Shown: piece by piece, positions 47,202 through 56,011 of the stretch
How positions within the stretch are numbered: the first letter of the stretch is position 1
Layout of the letters: each line of letters begins with the position of its first letter
Origin: a virus
Strand: one strand, 5' to 3'
DNA: 61,219 nt
Virus record (IMG/VR): IMGVR_UViG_3300023074_000002
Span: 1-61,219 of that record
Translations under genes and position numbers: made by a program
The notes under the pieces: generated by a model
Told to the model about the DNA's origin: nothing
The model's database searches: none
What the model saw: only the letters and a program-made list of their open reading frames with translations

Positions 47202-48784
47202 TACTGAAGTACTATGTATTTAATTCCGTTATTATAAAGCGTGACAGTTTCCCCCACATCTACGTTTAACGTATTAACATCAACCCCTGCCTCCCAAATA
47301 TCGTTACCCCCCGAATCCGTAAAAATATTAATTACCGATGCTGGTGCTGCCATGTTTATAAAAGTAAACTTTGCTCCCGTATTCCCTGCTATTGGCGGCA
47401 ATGTTAGTTCCAACGCCCCTGCGCTTGTGTTAAACGTATAATATCCAGCCTGTACCAAGTCCATAGCCCCTGCAACCGTTTGTGTTACAATTGTGTCAAC
47501 TAATGCAATTACACCAGATCGCGAAGGGACATACAACCTTTCCGAGCCAGTCGTTAGAGATCCATCTAAATAGAAGCCACCCCCGCTATTCGAGTTAATA
47601 GCCAAATCGGCAGCAGACGATAAATTAAGTTGTGTTGATGCTTGGATGTTGGCAGCTCCGCCAGAAGTGATGTTTATGGGATATGCGTCTGAAACGGTCA
47701 TTATGTTTATCCCCTTTGAAGCATAACACCCCTCCGAAAATTCACAATCGCTTATGCTGATTATATTTCCTAGAGTTGTTGCCAATTTTATGTCCGATGC
47801 ATTTTCTATACCAAGGGCATTCCCGTTCACATTGTGCATTCTAGTTGGGATAGAAGCAGGGAATAATAGATCCGAGTTGGCGAAGTTTTCGCTAGAAACA
47901 TAAGCCTCTTTTAATTCCCCGCCATTTGCAGTATCAATTACAATTGTTTTATAAGCACCACCAGACATGTTATTTAGGTTTGGAGCAAATATTCTCCCTC
48001 CAAATAAATATTTGTGCGCGGCGTTCGTACCATAAAAAGCATATGTACTTGTTGCCGCTACGTGCGTCCCTGCACCTTCTAATATCCTAAAGGCATAAGA
48101 CGTATCGATTGTATTTCCCGTAGTTACATTTTCAGGGAATTCTACAGTCATACCGTGCCATTGACCGATATGGCTATTGCCTAGCATTCTTGAAGAGATT
48201 GCCACCCCCTCGGTATAATTTAAGCTAGCATTTAGGAATTGGGGTATACCTTGAAAAGCAGTAACATGGTCTATTCCCGAAACATTCCTAAGTTCAACTC
48301 CACTGTTTACTCCGGCATACCCACTTAAATTCATACCCCCATCTATAATTGTTCTATCACTGAAGCCCCAATAGTCCTGCCCTTCCCTAGTAATTGTTCT
48401 AAATACGTTAACCGCGGCGTAATTATCAATATCATCAGAACTTGCAGTGTCGTTTACAATAATTTGCGCCGTTGTAATTTGATGGGTAGTAAAAGAATCC
48501 GCGCCCGTTACTTGTTGAAATGTCGGCGTTGTGCCAGCACCACCTAATTCAACATACTTTGCGCCATCGAAAAAGTAAAGTTTCCCGTTACTAGATTTTC
48601 TTACCAAATCTGACTTTATGCCAAACCAAGATAGCGTATCCTTTGTAGGAACCTTAATTAAAGAATCCATTACAAGTCCACCACGATTAACAACCTTAGT
48701 AGTTGCCGTCCCTTGATACGTTGTAGATTGCCCAAAAGAAACAAGGGTAGATAAGATTAAGATTGCACTAAGTATTCTTTTCAT
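47201..48784 (-). CDS. Fibre-like protein with a signal peptide
   Basis: 527 residues. It begins M-K-R-I-L-S-A-I-L-I-L-S-T-L-V-S-F-G-Q, a Bacteroidota signal peptide, yet the rest is typical of tail fibre: Gly/Ser/Thr-rich repeats, L-Y-F-F-D-G-A-K-Y near 70, beta repeats through 450, and a C-terminal domain with Y-N-N-G-I-K-Y-I. A signal peptide on a virion fibre would be odd. It might be a secreted fibre or decoy, or the start of a host-derived gene. Confidence 0.55.
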   Translation of the reverse strand: MKRILSAILILSTLVSFGQSTTYQGTATTKVVNRGGLVMDSLIKVPTKDTLSWFGIKSDLVRKSSNGKLYFFDGAKYVELGGAGTTPTFQQVTGADSFTTHQITTAQIIVNDTASSDDIDNYAAVNVFRTITREGQDYWGFSDRTIIDGGMNLSGYAGVNSGVELRNVSGIDHVTAFQGIPQFLNASLNYTEGVAISSRMLGNSHIGQWHGMTVEFPENVTTGNTIDTSYAFRILEGAGTHVAATSTYAFYGTNAAHKYLFGGRIFAPNLNNMSGGAYKTIVIDTANGGELKEAYVSSENFANSDLLFPASIPTRMHNVNGNALGIENASDIKLATTLGNIISISDCEFSEGCYASKGINIMTVSDAYPINITSGGAANIQASTQLNLSSAADLAINSNSGGGFYLDGSLTTGSERLYVPSRSGVIALVDTIVTQTVAGAMDLVQAGYYTFNTSAGALELTLPPIAGNTGAKFTFINMAAPASVINIFTDSGGNDIWEAGVDVNTLNVDVGETVTLYNNGIKYIVLQ

Positions 48785-48794
48785 TGTATGTTGT

Positions 48795-49124
48795 TTAAAT
48801 AGATAACCAAACTGTTACTTTATCCCCTGTTAATAATGTTGTACCGTCTGTAAATGTCAGGGTATCGCTTTCGGTTGTTTCCTTTTCGAATCCCGTATTT
48901 TTCATATTGTCGTTGATGCAAACCGCAGCCACCTCTCTATTTGCCATTAATAGGCTTGTAAAAGAAGTCCCATCGGAGCCAACCGTAATCACAAAACAAT
49001 TGCCTGCATAAGCAAGTAGATAGCTATTAACCTCCCTATGCTTTACAGAGCGTATTTTAACTACTGGATTGTCAGGAAGGTTTGTCAGGTTTAACGCTTC
49101 AACTTGAGCCTTAGATGTCCCCAT
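48795..49124 (-). CDS. Small structural protein (109 aa)
   Basis: 109 residues, beta-rich, no Cys clusters. Its end (T-G-D-K-V-T-V-W-L-S-I) and the sequence N-T-G-F-E-K-E-T-T-E-S-D-T-L-T-F-T-D-G-T resemble the last part of the next gene (N-T-G-Y-F-V-A-N-S-T-I-T-L-T-D-G). Possibly an attachment subunit. Confidence 0.5.
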   Translation of the reverse strand: MGTSKAQVEALNLTNLPDNPVVKIRSVKHREVNSYLLAYAGNCFVITVGSDGTSFTSLLMANREVAAVCINDNMKNTGFEKETTESDTLTFTDGTTLLTGDKVTVWLSI

Positions 49125-49621
49125 TATTCGAATATTACTGTTAGCACGTTACCAAATGTAGATCCATCAGTTAGTGTTATGGTTGAATTAGCAACGAAGT
49201 ATCCTGTATTTTTGGACAAATCATCTATCATCAACCCCGTTACTACGCGCCCGTTAATCCTATTGTCCGTAGCCTCATCGCTACCAGCCATCGTTGAAAA
49301 TATAATACTGTTTGCCATGTCGAAATCGGGTATTGGTACGTAATCTAAATCAATGCAATAAACTATTTTAACCGCGTATCTCGTTTCGTTTACTAATTCC
49401 GTACCGTTGTAAAAGCCTATTACATGCGTGTAGGTTTCATTGAAAACATTAGGAACTACAATAGGCTGCCCTGCGTAAGCGTTTACTTCTTTCTCGATAA
49501 CAGCCCCGTTAAATTCTCCGCGCATTAAAAGAACGCCAGTAATCGGAGATAACGCAGTAAGGACAATATCCCCACATTGGCAAAATTCCCCTAAACATTC
49601 AATTGGCGTACAAGTTAGCAT
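49124..49621 (-). CDS. Cys-rich structural protein, longer paralogue
   Basis: 165 residues. First 110 residues parallel the 110-aa protein at 44.6 kb. The last 55 contain N-T-G-Y-F and T-L-T-D-G-S, as in the neighbouring 109-aa protein. So three linked small proteins share parts, as if made by duplication and fusion. Confidence 0.6.
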   Translation of the reverse strand: MLTCTPIECLGEFCQCGDIVLTALSPITGVLLMRGEFNGAVIEKEVNAYAGQPIVVPNVFNETYTHVIGFYNGTELVNETRYAVKIVYCIDLDYVPIPDFDMANSIIFSTMAGSDEATDNRINGRVVTGLMIDDLSKNTGYFVANSTITLTDGSTFGNVLTVIFE

Positions 49622-50154
49622 TTACAAGGGTCTATTAAACAAGTATTGGGTATAAACTCGGTATTGAATTGTAACGTTATTCTTACAATGGTTTCTTTCT
49701 TCAATCGCTGCAATGCCTTGCTTACTTCTTCAGGTTCAAATCCTTGCATTTCGGTTATAACCACATTTTCACGTTGCCACATTGCGCCTGTTGGAATTGC
49801 ATTCGCACCTCCAAATAATAAAGCCGTATTCCTTAAATTCTCTATCAATGCGTAACTGTCCGCGTCCCTAACAATGGCAACCAAATAAACGCTTAACCTA
49901 TCATCAAAATTAAACCTACCAATTCCACAATCCGTTAAGCCAGTCTTTGAATTAAATGTTGCGTTCGGGTCACTTCTTAAATAGAAGTAATTTCCATCGT
50001 TATCATTGGGGAATATTGATTTAATACCCTTTTCTGTTTTGGCATATATTCCACTCGTCAAACTATCTTTATAGGCGTTCGCATAACCCGTCTGAAAGCA
50101 TGGATTTTTTAGCTTTATAAAATCCCGTAATTGCTCAAATATTTTTGTAGTCAT
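49615..50154 (-). CDS. Probable tail terminator or connector protein (179 aa)
   Basis: 179 residues, beta-rich with an end motif C-L-I-D-P-C-K-C. It lies two genes after the gpG/gp10-like tail completion gene, where the tail terminator usually is. Family not confirmed. Confidence 0.5.
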   Translation of the reverse strand: MTTKIFEQLRDFIKLKNPCFQTGYANAYKDSLTSGIYAKTEKGIKSIFPNDNDGNYFYLRSDPNATFNSKTGLTDCGIGRFNFDDRLSVYLVAIVRDADSYALIENLRNTALLFGGANAIPTGAMWQRENVVITEMQGFEPEEVSKALQRLKKETIVRITLQFNTEFIPNTCLIDPCKC

Positions 50155-50525
50155 TACAGAAAGTTTATAGCCAAATTATTAAGGCATGTAGAAGTAGCTA
50201 TGTAGAACATATAAACAATAATGTTTACCAATATCTGCATTGCCATTCCGTCAACAAAAAACCAAATATCAAGCCCTACATAAGACACCACACAAAACAG
50301 GGCAAATGATAGAAAGGCAACGGCATGAGAAAAACAGTAGCTACATTTTCCACCAGCCTTATACATCAATTCATTCCAAAATCCTGTTTTATGCCCCACC
50401 GCCTCCAATCTATCCTGCCAATTGAATAACTTATCCAACCATTGATCCTGTTGGATGCTGAAATGGAATATCTTGGTAAACGTTGCCGTACCTATTAAGA
50501 AAGCTATAATTAAGAGTATCATCAT
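50154..50525 (-). CDS. Membrane protein (123 aa) in the head/tail operon
   Basis: 123 residues with three hydrophobic segments (1-20, 64-84, 92-112), a C-S-Y-C pair and a W-Q-D-R linker. A membrane gene within the head-tail genes is unusual. It may be a lysis or exclusion factor. It overlaps the tail-completion gene by ATGA. Confidence 0.5.
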   Translation of the reverse strand: MMILLIIAFLIGTATFTKIFHFSIQQDQWLDKLFNWQDRLEAVGHKTGFWNELMYKAGGKCSYCFSHAVAFLSFALFCVVSYVGLDIWFFVDGMAMQILVNIIVYMFYIATSTCLNNLAINFL

Positions 50526-51085
50526 CTGAATATTTGTAAAACTATTTCTTTTTCTGCGTCAACTATGCTTTTATTAAATTCCGCTAATTCTTCTTGTGTT
50601 CCGCTAAATATCGCCCCGTTGTTTTTATCTTCTTGAGCCTTTCGAATAATGGACGCTTTTTGCCTATCAAAGCCTAACAATATCGCTTCGTCTGTTGTAC
50701 CGATTACGTAGGATAACATTGTGCTGCCTGAATAATTAATCGTGCGCACCTTAGTATCCATCCCCTGCACTTCTTTCAATCCTTTATACCCTGTATCAAT
50801 AAACATTGAACGCCTCGTGTTGCCATTCTTAAATTTGCCTGTTTCACTTTTGCCCTTTGGTTTAAACGAACCTTTCTTTACAAACGCGTCCTTACTGAAA
50901 TAAGCTGGCTTTGTGCTGTAATCGGGCATTACTGAACCCGAACTATCCTTACCCTCTCTTTGTATTCTATTTTTAATCGTGGCAAGTAGCCTATTCGAAG
51001 CCACAAAATATTCACGCTCCCTTATCCTGTTTGCCGTATCGTCGGTCAATTGTGATAATCGTTCGTTATATTGTTGTGGTGTCAT
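50522..51085 (-). CDS. Tail completion / virion morphogenesis protein (gpG- or HK97 gp10-like)
   Basis: 187 residues. The end (A-I-L-L-G-F-D-R-Q-K-A-S-I-I-R-K-A-Q, then E-L-A-E-F) and the basic central region fit the Mu gpG / HK97 gp10 group that closes head-tail joining. Its position two genes after the capsid supports this. Confidence 0.6.
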   Translation of the reverse strand: MTPQQYNERLSQLTDDTANRIREREYFVASNRLLATIKNRIQREGKDSSGSVMPDYSTKPAYFSKDAFVKKGSFKPKGKSETGKFKNGNTRRSMFIDTGYKGLKEVQGMDTKVRTINYSGSTMLSYVIGTTDEAILLGFDRQKASIIRKAQEDKNNGAIFSGTQEELAEFNKSIVDAEKEIVLQIFR

Positions 51086-51086
51086 T

Positions 51087-52058
51087 TTAAATATTTGTCA
51101 TAACGCGGATACCCTTACAAGGCAGGCACTCGTTATCATTGTATTTTTTTAGAACGTTTGGGAGCGAAGAAACAAATGTATTCCACGTTTCAACATATTC
51201 TTGTTCTAATTCCGATTTAATGGCCCTTGCCTCATCTTCACCGTAAATCACCCAATTGGTAGCGCGGTTTGTGTAAAGTCTTTCGTTCAATAGTCCTATC
51301 CGCGCCTTAGTGTAAATCAATTTACCGATATAGACTTTTGAAAGGTCGCAAAGGATACTTTCATAATCGCATTCACATGTAAAGTCAGCACTCAATCCAA
51401 ACCCTTCTTTTGCACTTATTTCACCGTCACCATTGTACCCTTTAGTATATCCGCAATCATTTGGTAAACGACCGCCGCAACCCGTAAAACATGTTAGCGT
51501 AGAACTTGCAACTGATACGCTTGTATTGTCCAATAAGACACGGGCATAAGAACCTTGCACCACATGGTTTATCTCAATCGTATTAATTAAATTAGCCGTT
51601 AAGTCAACAGGGTATTCATAAACATTCCCGTTATCGTAAATCAAGATATTGGTATCTGCCAAACTATTCAAAGGCAATACGCTTACATTCTTGATAGTCA
51701 ATTTCTTTACCCTGCTTCTTGCTGAAGGTGCTTTGTATAATGTAAAGCCCTTTTCTTTTGCTGAAGTTGGATAGCTTTTTGTTATGTCAAAGTTGCTAGT
51801 TGTGTAGATTGGATTAGCCAAAGCCAGCCCTATACCGTTGCCAGCCAGCACGCCTAAAAAATCATTCTTAATATCTAGTATCGCGTTATCCAATACGTTC
51901 CTTGCCATCGTGTAGCCGTCAATATACTTCTCATTAGCGATGTCAGCTAGGTTAAGAGGCGTTATTTCTGGAGCCTGTGCCAGATTATACCCCGACAAAC
52001 TTTCGGGCGTTATTCCGCACTTATTGGTAAGGGTAACAATATTATCTAAACAGGACAT
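51087..52058 (-). CDS. Head-tail connector or capsid-associated protein (323 aa)
   Basis: 323 residues, next to the capsid gene. Cys-rich middle and C-terminus (C-F-T-G-C-G-G-R-L-P-N-D-C-G, C-E-C-D-Y-E-S-I-L-C). No family name can be given. As it directly follows the capsid gene, a head completion role is likely. Confidence 0.5.
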   Translation of the reverse strand: MSCLDNIVTLTNKCGITPESLSGYNLAQAPEITPLNLADIANEKYIDGYTMARNVLDNAILDIKNDFLGVLAGNGIGLALANPIYTTSNFDITKSYPTSAKEKGFTLYKAPSARSRVKKLTIKNVSVLPLNSLADTNILIYDNGNVYEYPVDLTANLINTIEINHVVQGSYARVLLDNTSVSVASSTLTCFTGCGGRLPNDCGYTKGYNGDGEISAKEGFGLSADFTCECDYESILCDLSKVYIGKLIYTKARIGLLNERLYTNRATNWVIYGEDEARAIKSELEQEYVETWNTFVSSLPNVLKKYNDNECLPCKGIRVMTNI

Positions 52059-52070
52059 AAGGTAAGGTAA

Positions 52071-52096
52071 AAAGCCCCACCGAAAGATGGGGCTTT
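52071..52096 (-). terminator. Terminator after the major capsid gene
   Basis: AAAGCCCCA / TGGGGCTTT, nine pairs with an eight-base loop, and T run on the minus strand. Partial termination here would make capsid mRNA more abundant than the downstream genes. A similar hairpin follows the tail tube gene. Confidence 0.8.
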
Positions 52097-52109
52097 AAGT
52101 TTAAAATGA

Positions 52110-53441
52110 TTAGGTAGTTGCCGCTTCAAATTCGATAACAATTGTACCGTCATTTGCAGTACCTGAAATCGGGTTGTAGCCTGTGTACACTATATCGGAA
52201 CCAGATACAGTAAAGTTATAACCGTCCATAGCGGCAGTCAACGCGGCTGCATATTGAGCGATATTAGCAACTGTTACTTTTGGCTCACTTGATTGACCGC
52301 CTAAAGTCAAGTCGCCTATGTACTTAGGATAAGTACCAGTTGGCGTGAACTCGAACACACTAGGCGTTACAATAACAGGCTCTTCTGGTGTAGGACAAAC
52401 TGTTTCAGCAGGCAAACAAGTCGTGAAATGGAATATACCATTAACGCAATCAATGTTACAAACATAGTCAGGAAGGAAGAAAATATCCCACTCTAAACGT
52501 AGTTGTAAAATCCAATGTTCTTCGTCACAATCTTGGAAACGAATATCCAAATCCCACATCAAACCAGTAACGGGATCAATGAAAGTACCTTTGATTTTAC
52601 CGTTCTTTGATTCTTTGAATTGGCGATCCATATCCTCCAAACGATTCCAGTCTGTTGCAAACATACCAGCGTTACGGCTGAATGTTACGAACTTCAACAT
52701 TTGAGGATCGAAAGCGATAATATGTCCTGTGGTAGGATCGGCAAAAGTAGAATCTATAACCTTGTCATAGAACATGTTTGTATCAGTCATTCTGCCAGTT
52801 TCTTGACCGAAGCTGTTTAAACCACCGTTGCCGATTGCTTTTTTCCAAAGGAAAAGATCTGTGCCACCAATAACATAAGGGTTGCTCATACCTGCATCTT
52901 CAAATGTTTGCTCGATTGTCCATAAACCTAGTGGACGAACCGCGCCATTAGCAGGGTCTGTTAATTGCAATGCTTTTGTTTCTGCGCCGTTTGGTTGGCA
53001 GCCAGCGTTTGCTACCAATAGAGCAGATACATCTGATGCAAGACCTTTACGCACACCTCCAATCATGGAGTAGATTTGCGCTAAAGCGTGGTCACTAAAC
53101 GAAAGGTCATCATCTGTAAGACGGATGTCATCTACGTTCAAACGGAAAGGGATAGATGCGGTACATCTATTCACTCCGAATATTTGTTGTTTTGGCTCCA
53201 ATACTCTGCCAGTATCACAAACATTGTCTTCACAAGAACCTTCCGCATCACAAACTACAGGATAGTAGTTCATTTTGAATTGGCGTTTTTTACCTGCGCT
53301 ATATTGCAAGTCGGACTCTGTGATTGTATTGTTTTCGGCACGCGCAGCCATTAGCGCGTTAATTATTTTGTCGCGGGTATCGTTTTTAGTACGATTGTAC
53401 AGACTTCTTTGAATCTGTTGATTTGCACCTTGAAATGCCAT
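52110..53441 (-). CDS. Major capsid protein
   Basis: 443 residues. After an N-terminal helix, the HK97-like core features are present: G-L-W-T-I-E-Q-T-F, G-G-T-D-L-F-L-W-K, and a P-E-P-like / extended end. The C-terminal ~100 residues form an extra beta domain (T-P-S-V-F-E-F-T-P-T-G-T-Y-P-K), probably on the capsid surface. It has a strong A/T-rich ribosome site identical to the tail tube gene, a hairpin in its leader and a terminator. Scaffold lies just upstream. Confidence 0.82.
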   Translation of the reverse strand: MAFQGANQQIQRSLYNRTKNDTRDKIINALMAARAENNTITESDLQYSAGKKRQFKMNYYPVVCDAEGSCEDNVCDTGRVLEPKQQIFGVNRCTASIPFRLNVDDIRLTDDDLSFSDHALAQIYSMIGGVRKGLASDVSALLVANAGCQPNGAETKALQLTDPANGAVRPLGLWTIEQTFEDAGMSNPYVIGGTDLFLWKKAIGNGGLNSFGQETGRMTDTNMFYDKVIDSTFADPTTGHIIAFDPQMLKFVTFSRNAGMFATDWNRLEDMDRQFKESKNGKIKGTFIDPVTGLMWDLDIRFQDCDEEHWILQLRLEWDIFFLPDYVCNIDCVNGIFHFTTCLPAETVCPTPEEPVIVTPSVFEFTPTGTYPKYIGDLTLGGQSSEPKVTVANIAQYAAALTAAMDGYNFTVSGSDIVYTGYNPISGTANDGTIVIEFEAATT

Positions 53442-53562
53442 TGCCTTTAAGATTTAAGTTATTAAAAATATAAATCACCGTCTTAGAGGCACGGTAGAAG
53501 ATAAGCCTGAATAGATGTTTCTGAAAGGGTTCGCACCCTTGATATTTAAAATAAAACAGACA
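53442..53562 (-). promoter_or_regulatory. Structured leader of the capsid gene
   Basis: 121 bases between scaffold and capsid. On the minus strand: AAGGGT-GCGA-ACCCTT (53526-53541, six pairs with a GNRA loop) and ACCGT/ACGGT, ending in the shared CTTTAAGATTTAA-type ribosome site (53445-53457 on the plus strand). No TAnnTTTG promoter is visible here. The hairpin could be an mRNA stabiliser or processing site. Confidence 0.55.
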
Positions 53563-54393
53563 CTAATCGGTAAACGTCTTTTCTAAGAAAGCAAGAACGT
53601 TATTTTCTTGAGGCACTTTGTGAACCCCTGCATTTACGTTTGTTTTGCCTTGCTCAACCTTAGAAGGGGGGTCGTTACGCGTGTCTGATTTGTACAAGCC
53701 AGCTTCTTTAAGATATTTTTCAGCATAGTATTTATCTGTAACTAAATTTTTGCCTTCAAACACTCTTTTCTCTGGATTGCTTTTCTCGTATAACTCAACT
53801 TCTTTTGTTTCTGGATTGTACTTTAACGTGTGGTTTGATTTCAATTCGGCAGCGATCATTTGCGCTTGCTTATTTGAAAGTCCACCAACACGCGGCATTG
53901 ATTCTACTAAAGACGAAAGGCGTTCGTTAATATCTCTATCTTCGTACTTTTGCCTCCATTCGTTATGAACCGCGTCTTTGTCGGCTAACATCTTTTCGCG
54001 CTCAATCTCCCATTCTTTTTCGCGTTCTGTCAATATCTTAACCGTGTCGTTGTCCGCGTTTTCTTTGTTGGAAGTAACTGTTGTTTTTGACAACTCAATC
54101 ATTTCCGCCATTGTAAGCCCTTCCAAAGTCTTTTCGTCAACTCCGAAAGTACGTTTTAAGATACGGCGCAAAGAACCCAATTGCTTTCCAGCTTCTTCGC
54201 TACGGGCTGATGTTTTCAACTCAAGCTCAACGTCATGTTTAATCTTGGTTTCCATTTCATTAAAAACCGCCTTAGACATGTTTTCAAGGTCTGGAGCTTT
54301 GTCGGCTTCCGATTCATCCGCAACTACGACAGCCGCTACTCCGATTTTGGCTAATAATTCTGTTGCCTGACTTGGTGATAGATTGATACTCAT
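53563..54393 (-). CDS. Scaffold protein
   Basis: 276 residues, Glu/Lys-rich and helical for about 60-190, with a disordered, Asn/Pro-rich end. This is the make-up and position (just ahead of the capsid gene) of a siphovirus scaffold, which shapes the prohead and then leaves. A protease fold is not evident. Confidence 0.72.
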   Translation of the reverse strand: MSINLSPSQATELLAKIGVAAVVVADESEADKAPDLENMSKAVFNEMETKIKHDVELELKTSARSEEAGKQLGSLRRILKRTFGVDEKTLEGLTMAEMIELSKTTVTSNKENADNDTVKILTEREKEWEIEREKMLADKDAVHNEWRQKYEDRDINERLSSLVESMPRVGGLSNKQAQMIAAELKSNHTLKYNPETKEVELYEKSNPEKRVFEGKNLVTDKYYAEKYLKEAGLYKSDTRNDPPSKVEQGKTNVNAGVHKVPQENNVLAFLEKTFTD

Positions 54394-54396
54394 ATA

Positions 54397-54675
54397 CTAT
54401 ATCGCTTTTTTTTTGACTTTAAACTTACTCGTATCGCTGAATGCTTTGTTGTATGTTTTGGAAGTAACATTGAAATCCTGCCCCTTTTCATTACCTTCTG
54501 CATCAATGGCTACTATTTTGTACATCCCGCCGCCTGTTTTTGGTGCTACTTTAGGCTGTGCTTTGCTACTATGCTTTGCTGTTGGGCTTACTTTAGGTTC
54601 ACCAGCTTTCTTGCTTACCTTTTCAGGTTCGGCTTGCTTTGTCACCTTAACGTCAATGTTCATTTCGTTTCCCAT
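54397..54675 (-). CDS. Small basic protein (92 aa)
   Basis: 92 residues, Lys/Ala/Pro-rich, low complexity (A-K-H-S-S-K-A-Q-P-K-V-A-P-K) in the middle with a beta end (Y-K-I-V-A-I-D-A-E-G-N-E-K). Overlaps the stop of the 130-aa gene by one base. A head or DNA-linked protein, unknown. Confidence 0.5.
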   Translation of the reverse strand: MGNEMNIDVKVTKQAEPEKVSKKAGEPKVSPTAKHSSKAQPKVAPKTGGGMYKIVAIDAEGNEKGQDFNVTSKTYNKAFSDTSKFKVKKKAI

Positions 54676-55067
54676 TATACTATTGCGTATTCGTTTGGAT
54701 TTTTAATAAGACGTGCTGCGAAGCTAGCTTTCATTGTTGTTACCTTTCCTGTTCGCCTGTTAAGAACATTCACTTTGTCGTGTCCTGCCGCTACTTTTTG
54801 CGCCTTGTATTGTTCGGGCGCGGTGTGCTTTACTTTTGACTTTTCATCTACAGCGCGAACATTAGGTTTAACCACTTCGCTATCTTGCTTCACTTTGGAT
54901 TCTTGTTTTGGCGCGTCAACTTTTACAGTATTCGCGTTCGCTTCAATCTCCAATAACCTATTGTATGCCTTTTCGCTCAACCCTAACTCCAATAATTCAT
55001 AAGGGCTTTTACCCTCGTTATCGGTAATTATCTTTTGATCTCTTGGCGCGAATTTTTGGGTATCCAT
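54675..55067 (-). CDS. Hypothetical protein (130 aa), first gene of the head operon
   Basis: 130 residues, Lys-rich, with V-N-V-L-N-R-R-T-G-K-V-T-T-M near the end. Its promoter is at 55090-55097. Head-linked by position; function unknown. Confidence 0.5.
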   Translation of the reverse strand: MDTQKFAPRDQKIITDNEGKSPYELLELGLSEKAYNRLLEIEANANTVKVDAPKQESKVKQDSEVVKPNVRAVDEKSKVKHTAPEQYKAQKVAAGHDKVNVLNRRTGKVTTMKASFAARLIKNPNEYAIV

Positions 55068-55089
55068 TATGTGCTAATAATTTGTATTG

Positions 55090-55097
55090 CAAACTTA
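55090..55097 (-). promoter_or_regulatory. Promoter -7 element for the head operon
   Basis: The minus strand reads TAAGTTTG, a TAnnTTTG match, 22 bases before the 130-aa head gene. A clear -33 TTG is lacking at the usual distance. Confidence 0.5.
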
Positions 55098-55117
55098 AAT
55101 ATTATTTTAGGAGAATG

Positions 55118-55148
55118 TTTGGTTTGTTCAAAATAGTAGTTACATTTG
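55118..55148 (+). promoter_or_regulatory. Promoter of the glycan-modification cassette
   Basis: TTTG (55118-55121), 19-base spacer and TACATTTG (55141-55148), a full consensus match. It lies back-to-back with the head operon promoter, making a divergent pair. Start codon 19 bases past the element. Confidence 0.75.
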
Positions 55149-55166
55149 CTAATCAATACAATCTAC

Positions 55167-55346
55167 ATGAAGGATCACAAAACTAGGAACTACCCAATAG
55201 CTTTTTTGCTTCGTTCTATGCCGAAAGACGTTCACGATATTTTAATTCGGAGGCAAACGGTGGAGAAAATAAAATGTGGCTGCATAGTTTCAATAGAAAC
55301 AACATTGTACAAAATGATTCGTGAATCCGAAAATAAAGATAAATGA
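55167..55346 (+). CDS. Hypothetical protein (59 aa)
   Basis: From ATG at 55167, 59 residues: K-D-H-K-T-R-N-Y-P-I-A then helical, with C-G-C. It has a DNA-binding-like basic character but no clear motif. Coupled by 4 bases to the methyltransferase gene. Confidence 0.55.
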   Translation: MKDHKTRNYPIAFLLRSMPKDVHDILIRRQTVEKIKCGCIVSIETTLYKMIRESENKDK

Positions 55347-56011
55347 AAAAACACTTAGTTGACCAAAAAGTAAAGACCTTAGACGAACTAGGTTTGGAGT
55401 TCGGAACGGATAAAGCCAGTAATCATCACGACTATTTAAGAACCTATGAAAAATACCTTGAACCGTTAAGGGATAAGGAACTTGTGTTTTTAGAGTTAGG
55501 ATTTGGAGGGCATGAAGACCCGAAAAAGGGTGGTGAAAGCATTAGAATGTGGCAAGAGTACGCACCTGACTGGTACATTCATTGTGTAGAAATAGAGCCA
55601 AAGGAAAATACTCCAGATGGAATTTATTTTTTTAATGGTTCGCAAACAGACCCTGCTATAATTGAAACGATAGTAGCATGTAACGGATTAATAGACATTT
55701 GCGTGGACGATGCGTCACATCAAAGTAGCCTTACCATAAAATCATTTGAAAATATATTTCCATTAATGAAAAGTGGGGGAATTTATATTGTTGAAGATAC
55801 CCACTCTAGCCTTCATTCGTTTTGGTACGGTGAAAATGAGGCAAATGAAAATCCAAAAAAGAACGGGAAGAAAACCATTACGGCTTTAAATTATTTCAAA
55901 GACTTAACCGATGCCGTAAATAATAGCTTAATGAAAGAGGAATACAGATCCCAATACGAAATTGAATCAATTACATTTTTAAAGGACTTGATAATAATTA
56001 CTAAGCTATGA
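55343..56011 (+). CDS. Class I SAM methyltransferase (CmcI/MycE-like)
   Basis: 222 residues. F-G-T-D-K-A-S-N-H-H-D-Y at 20-31, then the SAM-binding F-L-E-L-G-F-G-G (49-56), and C-V-D-D-A-S-H near 117-123. This is the pattern of sugar O-methyltransferases such as those of macrolide and surface glycan synthesis. Together with the two glycosyltransferases it probably modifies a surface glycan of the host or the virion. Confidence 0.72.
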   Translation: MKKHLVDQKVKTLDELGLEFGTDKASNHHDYLRTYEKYLEPLRDKELVFLELGFGGHEDPKKGGESIRMWQEYAPDWYIHCVEIEPKENTPDGIYFFNGSQTDPAIIETIVACNGLIDICVDDASHQSSLTIKSFENIFPLMKSGGIYIVEDTHSSLHSFWYGENEANENPKKNGKKTITALNYFKDLTDAVNNSLMKEEYRSQYEIESITFLKDLIIITKL

